Shown here piece after piece: positions 60,929 to 64,000 of a stretch of 64,000 nucleotides of DNA. The notes below the pieces were generated by a model. It saw only the letters and a program-made list of their open reading frames with translations, searched no databases and was not told the DNA's origin. The stretch is from the NCBI GenBank assembly GCA_003222195.1, contig QHVB01000030.1, positions 206,170-270,169 on the forward strand, read 5' to 3'. The position numbers and the translations under genes were made by a program. The stretch is from Gemmatimonadota bacterium (GTDB lineage: Bacteria > Gemmatimonadota > Gemmatimonadetes > Gemmatimonadales > GWC2-71-9). How positions within the stretch are numbered: position 1 is the first letter of the stretch; the number at the start of each line of letters is the position of its first letter.

Positions 60929-62718
60929 AGAGCTGGCTCACGACCACCGACCACAAGCGGATCGGCCTCCTCTACTTCTGGACGGCGTTCGCGTTTTTCC
61001 TGATCGGGGGATTGGAAGCGTTGATCATCCGCGCGCAGCTGGCGCGGCCCGATGGGGGCCTGGGCGTCAGCGCCGAGACGTTCAACCAGCTGTTCACGAT
61101 GCACGGCACGACGATGGTGTTCCTGGCGCTCATGCCGCTGTCGGCGGCGTTCTTCAATTTCATCATCCCGCTGCAGATCGGCGCGCGCGACGTCGCCTTC
61201 CCGCGGCTGAACGCGTTCAGTTACTGGGCATTCCTGCTCGGCGGCCTCTTCCTGAACGCGAGCTTCATCGCGGGACCGCTGTTCGGCGCCGATCGGCTCT
61301 CTGTGGCACCGGATGCAGGGTGGTTCGGCTACGCGAATCTCACGTCCCGGCAGTTCTCGCCGGGTCCCAACGTCGACTTCTGGCTGCTGGGACTCCAGAT
61401 CCTGGGCATCGCGTCGCTCGCCGCGGGCTTCAATTTCATCGTCACGATCCTCAACATGCGCGCCCCGGGGATGCGCATGCTGCGCCTGCCGCCGTTCACG
61501 TGGATGACGCTCATCACGCAGTTCCTCGTCATCACGGCGTTCCCCGTGATCACCGTCGCGCTCGTGCTGCTGATGTTCGATCGCTTCTTCGGCACGCATT
61601 TCTTCGTGCCCCAGGGCGGCGGCGATCCGATCCTCTGGCAGCACCTGTTCTGGATGTTCGGGCACCCCGAGGTCTATATCCTGATTCTGCCCGCGATGGG
61701 CATCATCTCCGAAGTACTCCCGACGTTCTCGCAGAAGCCGCTGTTCGGCTATACGGTCGTCGTGTATTCGGGGGTGGTGATCGCGTTTCTCGGCTGGAGC
61801 GTGTGGAGTCACCACATGTTCTCGACCGGGCTCGGCCCTATCGCCGACTCGGTGTTCGCCGGTACCACGATGCTCATCGCCATTCCGACCGGCGTGAAGA
61901 TCTTCAACTGGATCGGGACGCTTTGGGGTGGGCAGATCCGGTTCACGACGTCACTGCTCTTTGCAGTCGGGTTCATCGCGATGTTCATCATCGGCGGCCT
62001 GTCGGGCGTCTCGCACGCCGCCGCCCCCTCCGACCTGCAACAGACCGATACGTATTATGTCGTCGCGCATCTCCACTATGTGCTGTTCGGCGGGACGATC
62101 CTCGGCCTGTTCGCCGGGATGTACTACTGGTGGCCGAAGATGACGGGTCGCATGCTCTCGGAATCGCTGGGCAAAGTGCACTTCTGGTTGACCATGATCG
62201 GCATGAATCTCGCCTTCTTCCCCATGCACTTTTCCGGATTGCTCGGCATGCCGCGCCGCATTTACACCTATTCGTCCGATCTCGGCGTGGCGGGATTCAA
62301 TCTGGCGTCCACGATCGGCGCATTCCTGATCGGTCTGGCGACGCTGGTGTTCTTCTGGAACCTGCTGCGCACCCGCTGGCAGCCGATCACGGCGCCCAGC
62401 AATCCGTGGGGCGGCGCGACGCTCGAATGGGCGATTCCGTCGCCGCCACCCGTGTACAACTTCACCGTAATTCCCACGGTCGAAAGCCGCATGCCGCTGT
62501 GGCACACGGAGCGGCATGCCCCAATGCCGGCGCTGCCGGAGCGGCCGCCGGCCCCCATTCACGTGCCGGGAGGGTCGTGGTGGCCCATGATCACCGCCAC
62601 CGGTCTTCCTATCCTCGCCATCGCCGCGATCTCCCGGACGCTGCCGCTCGTGTTTGTGGGAGCGGCTGTGCTGATCGTGGGCATTTATCGGTGGGCCTAC
62701 GAGCCCTTTGAGATGTAA
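60925..62718 (+). CDS. coxA: Cytochrome c oxidase subunit I
   Basis: A 597-residue haem-copper oxidase core with about 12-14 helices. Haem a ligand His in FTMHGTTMVFLA; the CuB His-Tyr region WQHLFWMFGHPEVYILILPAMG, which holds the A1-type proton-channel Glu and the cross-linked Tyr; the CuB His pair WSHHMFSTG; and haem a3/a ligands in VVAHLHYVLFGG. It is therefore an A1-type proton-pumping oxidase. It overlaps coxB by four bases (ATGA). The C-terminal 80 residues include a Pro-rich loop and two extra hydrophobic segments. Confidence 0.97.
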   Translation: MKSWLTTTDHKRIGLLYFWTAFAFFLIGGLEALIIRAQLARPDGGLGVSAETFNQLFTMHGTTMVFLALMPLSAAFFNFIIPLQIGARDVAFPRLNAFSYWAFLLGGLFLNASFIAGPLFGADRLSVAPDAGWFGYANLTSRQFSPGPNVDFWLLGLQILGIASLAAGFNFIVTILNMRAPGMRMLRLPPFTWMTLITQFLVITAFPVITVALVLLMFDRFFGTHFFVPQGGGDPILWQHLFWMFGHPEVYILILPAMGIISEVLPTFSQKPLFGYTVVVYSGVVIAFLGWSVWSHHMFSTGLGPIADSVFAGTTMLIAIPTGVKIFNWIGTLWGGQIRFTTSLLFAVGFIAMFIIGGLSGVSHAAAPSDLQQTDTYYVVAHLHYVLFGGTILGLFAGMYYWWPKMTGRMLSESLGKVHFWLTMIGMNLAFFPMHFSGLLGMPRRIYTYSSDLGVAGFNLASTIGAFLIGLATLVFFWNLLRTRWQPITAPSNPWGGATLEWAIPSPPPVYNFTVIPTVESRMPLWHTERHAPMPALPERPPAPIHVPGGSWWPMITATGLPILAIAAISRTLPLVFVGAAVLIVGIYRWAYEPFEM

Positions 62719-63309
62719 ATGACGCCCGCGCACACTCAGGAAGCGCACCGCACGAGCATGGGGCTCGACAGCCGCAAGATGGCGTTCTGGGCTTTTATCG
62801 GCTCGGAGTGCCTGCTGTTCGGCTCGCTCATCTCGACGTACTTGGTCTATAAAGGAAGGAGTCTCACCGGGCCGTTTCCGCATGAGATCCTGAACATTCC
62901 GTTCACGTCGTTCAGCACGTTCGACTTGCTGATGTCGAGCCTCGCGATGGTGCTCGCGCTCGCCGCTGTCCAACGCGGCGACATGAAACAGGGGAAGCTC
63001 TGGTTGCTGGTCACCGCGCTGCTCGGCCTGGTATTCCTCGGCGGCCAGTTCTGGGAGTTCAGTCACTTCGTGCATGAGGGCCTGGGTCTCACGACGAACC
63101 TCTTCGGCTCGACATTCTACGTGCTGACGGGGACTCACGGCGCCCACGTGACGGTCGGGGTGATCTGGCTGCTGACCCTGTGGGTGCAGGCCCTCCGCGG
63201 GAAGCTCGGCCCGGCGAATGCGATGACCGTCGAGATCACGGGCTTGTACTGGCACTTCGTGGACGTCGTCTGGATCGTGATCTTTACGGTCGTCTACCTG
63301 ATTCAGTGA
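62719..63309 (+). CDS. coxC: Cytochrome c oxidase subunit III
   Basis: A 196-residue membrane subunit with five helices, the short form found in caa3 oxidases. Signatures: KMAFWAFIGSECLLFGSLISTYL, LGLVFLGGQFWEFSHFVHEGLGL, TGTHGAHVTVGVIWLLTL and YWHFVDVVWIVIFTVVYL. It supports the proton-uptake path of subunit I. Starts directly after the coxA stop without a gap. Confidence 0.96.
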   Translation: MTPAHTQEAHRTSMGLDSRKMAFWAFIGSECLLFGSLISTYLVYKGRSLTGPFPHEILNIPFTSFSTFDLLMSSLAMVLALAAVQRGDMKQGKLWLLVTALLGLVFLGGQFWEFSHFVHEGLGLTTNLFGSTFYVLTGTHGAHVTVGVIWLLTLWVQALRGKLGPANAMTVEITGLYWHFVDVVWIVIFTVVYLIQ

Positions 63310-63319
63310 GAGGAAGAGC

Positions 63320-63622
63320 ATGAGCGAGCAGGCGCACGCGACGACGGGCACCTACCTGCGGGTTGCCGCGATCCTCGTGATGATCACGCTGATCGAGGTG
63401 GGCATTTTCTACGTGCCGACGTTCCAGACGGTGCTCGTGCCGGTGCTGCTGTTCCTTTCCGCGGTCAAGTTCACGCTGGTCGTGATGTTCTACATGCATC
63501 TGAAGTTCGACAATCGTTTCTTCGCGTTTCTTTTCGGTGGCCCGCTGCTGCTTGGCGTCGTGGTCGTCGTGAGCCTCCTGTTCATCTTCTATGGAGCGCT
63601 CCGGCTGCGTACGGGAAGCTGA
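63320..63622 (+). CDS. coxD: Cytochrome c oxidase subunit IV (prokaryotic COX4 family)
   Basis: A 100-residue protein with three helices, matching the COX4_pro family that helps assemble the oxidase: YLRVAAILVMITLIEVGIFY, LLFLSAVKFTLVVMFYMHLKFDN, and a last helix after FFAFLFGGPLLLG. A purine-rich AGAGGAAGAG (63308-63317) precedes the ATG as ribosome site. Last structural gene before the repeat palindrome and ctaG. Confidence 0.93.
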   Translation: MSEQAHATTGTYLRVAAILVMITLIEVGIFYVPTFQTVLVPVLLFLSAVKFTLVVMFYMHLKFDNRFFAFLFGGPLLLGVVVVVSLLFIFYGALRLRTGS

Positions 63623-63629
63623 CGAATGC

Positions 63630-63713
63630 CCAATGTCCAATGTCCAATGTCCAATGTCGAATGATCAATGATCATTGATCATTGGACATTGATCATTGGA
63701 CATTGGACGTTGG
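63630..63713. repeat. 84-bp palindrome of 7-base CCAATGT units between coxD and ctaG
   Basis: The left arm is six heptads: four CCAATGT, then CGAATGA and TCAATGA (63630-63671). The right arm is six heptads in exact 7-base register that complement them with few mismatches (63672-63713), with no loop. The clean 7-base periodicity and mirror symmetry make it the type example of the window's palindromes. The right arm is also translated as the probable start of ctaG. Confidence 0.92.
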
Positions 63714-64000
63714 AAGTTTCCAATTGGAATCGATGGAATCTGCACCCGAGTGTCGTGGCGGGGCTCGTCCTCCTGGGCGGGCTCTACGTCTTTTTGGGTG
63801 GACTCACGTCGGCACGTCGGCAGGTCGCAAGCTTTTTCGCGGCGCTGGTCGTGCTATTTTTCGCGTTGAACGGGCCGCTGCACAACCTGTCGGATAACTA
63901 TCTATTCAGCGCTCACATGGCGCAGCATCTATTGCTGACGCTGGTTTTCCCACCCCTGCTGCTCTATGGCACTCCGGCGCACCTCGTACGCCTTTTGCTG
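63668..64000 (+). CDS. ctaG: Cytochrome c oxidase assembly factor CtaG (caa3 type), 3' end outside window
   Basis: The 111 codons visible encode the start of a CtaG_caa3-type membrane protein: NLHPSVVAGLVLLGGLYVFL, then NGPLHNLSDNYLFSAHMAQH and TLVFPPLLLYGTPAHL, with the conserved HxxQH (HMAQH) region thought to handle copper for the oxidase. The in-frame stop at 63662-63664 bounds the start. Candidates are ATG at 63668, which lies inside the palindrome and would add repeat-coded MIIDHWTLIIGHWT, or TTG at 63710 at the very end of the palindrome. The usual family N-terminus begins near WNLHPSV, favouring the TTG. Operon with coxBACD. Confidence 0.85.
   Translation, partial: MIIDHWTLIIGHWTLEVSNWNRWNLHPSVVAGLVLLGGLYVFLGGLTSARRQVASFFAALVVLFFALNGPLHNLSDNYLFSAHMAQHLLLTLVFPPLLLYGTPAHLVRLLL

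Noticed and set aside
61951..63351. 466-codon minus-strand open frame across coxA and coxC
   Set aside because: Antisense to two well-defined oxidase genes; His/Arg/Glu-rich shadow.
63682..63897. 71-codon plus-strand frame over the CCAATGT palindrome
   Set aside because: It is in another frame from ctaG, which has clear family motifs in this region.

Overview
The window is about 64 kb of GC-rich DNA (roughly two thirds G+C by eye), densely packed with chromosomal genes. It comes from a diderm, aerobically respiring bacterium: a TonB-type outer membrane receptor, a TolC-family channel, an Omp85-like barrel and a caa3-type oxidase are present. Gene content and protein style (late menaquinone genes, an RsbRST stressosome module, many secreted proteins ending their signal peptide in 'AQ') fit Gemmatimonadota or a close FCB-group relative. 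This is inference; no rRNA is present to settle it.

Layout. 1-5 kb: end of guaB, a TonB-dependent receptor, an amino acid permease. 4.8-9.5 kb: nrnA, mrp, a secreted repeat-type protein, a small LuxR-type regulator on the other strand, and a MASE1-GGDEF cyclase. 9.6-13.2 kb: rsbR-rsbS-rsbT-rsbX and a MATE exporter. 13.2-21.3 kb: SAM hydrolase, an ECF sigma/anti-sigma pair, then menG-ubiD-ubiA and, after an S9 peptidase, ubiX (late menaquinone steps). 21.3-25 kb: a fused M15D-M1 metallopeptidase, a phosphoesterase and a DUF922 lipoprotein. 25-32.5 kb: a MacA/MacB/TolC-like tripartite system lacking its ATPase, then an ABC exporter with a DUF1854 partner. 32.5-42.4 kb: mutM, purD, an M48 protease, a trans-sulfuration enzyme, an HD-GYP regulator, then glmM-glmS-dtd-maf. 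42.3-53.4 kb: FHA-GAF-cyclase, trpE, an outer membrane protein, a GspE/PilB ATPase fused to a receiver, Nudix, an ATL protein, a hybrid histidine kinase and a short ApbE-like lipoprotein. 53.4-59.1 kb (minus strand): tRNA-Leu, tig-clpP-clpX, a glycosyltransferase, engB, a secreted protein. 59.2-64 kb: a secreted protein and coxB-A-C-D-ctaG (cut by the window end).

Three patterns cut across the gene list. (1) Several junctions carry long palindromes whose arms are tandem 7- or 8-base units, with a different unit at each locus (GGGACGG, AGGTGYC, GGCGGTTR, CCAATGT and others). Some run into coding sequence: one supplies a signal peptide, one the start of ctaG, and related unit runs lie inside glmM. 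(2) Many first genes of transcription units have a TAnnTT hexamer 6-9 bases before the start codon. This suggests leaderless mRNAs with a -10 box resembling the Bacteroidota TAnnTTTG. (3) For at least five genes the conserved N-terminus lies upstream of any ATG, GTG or TTG and an in-frame CTG sits at the expected place, three times as a CTGA overlap with the previous stop.
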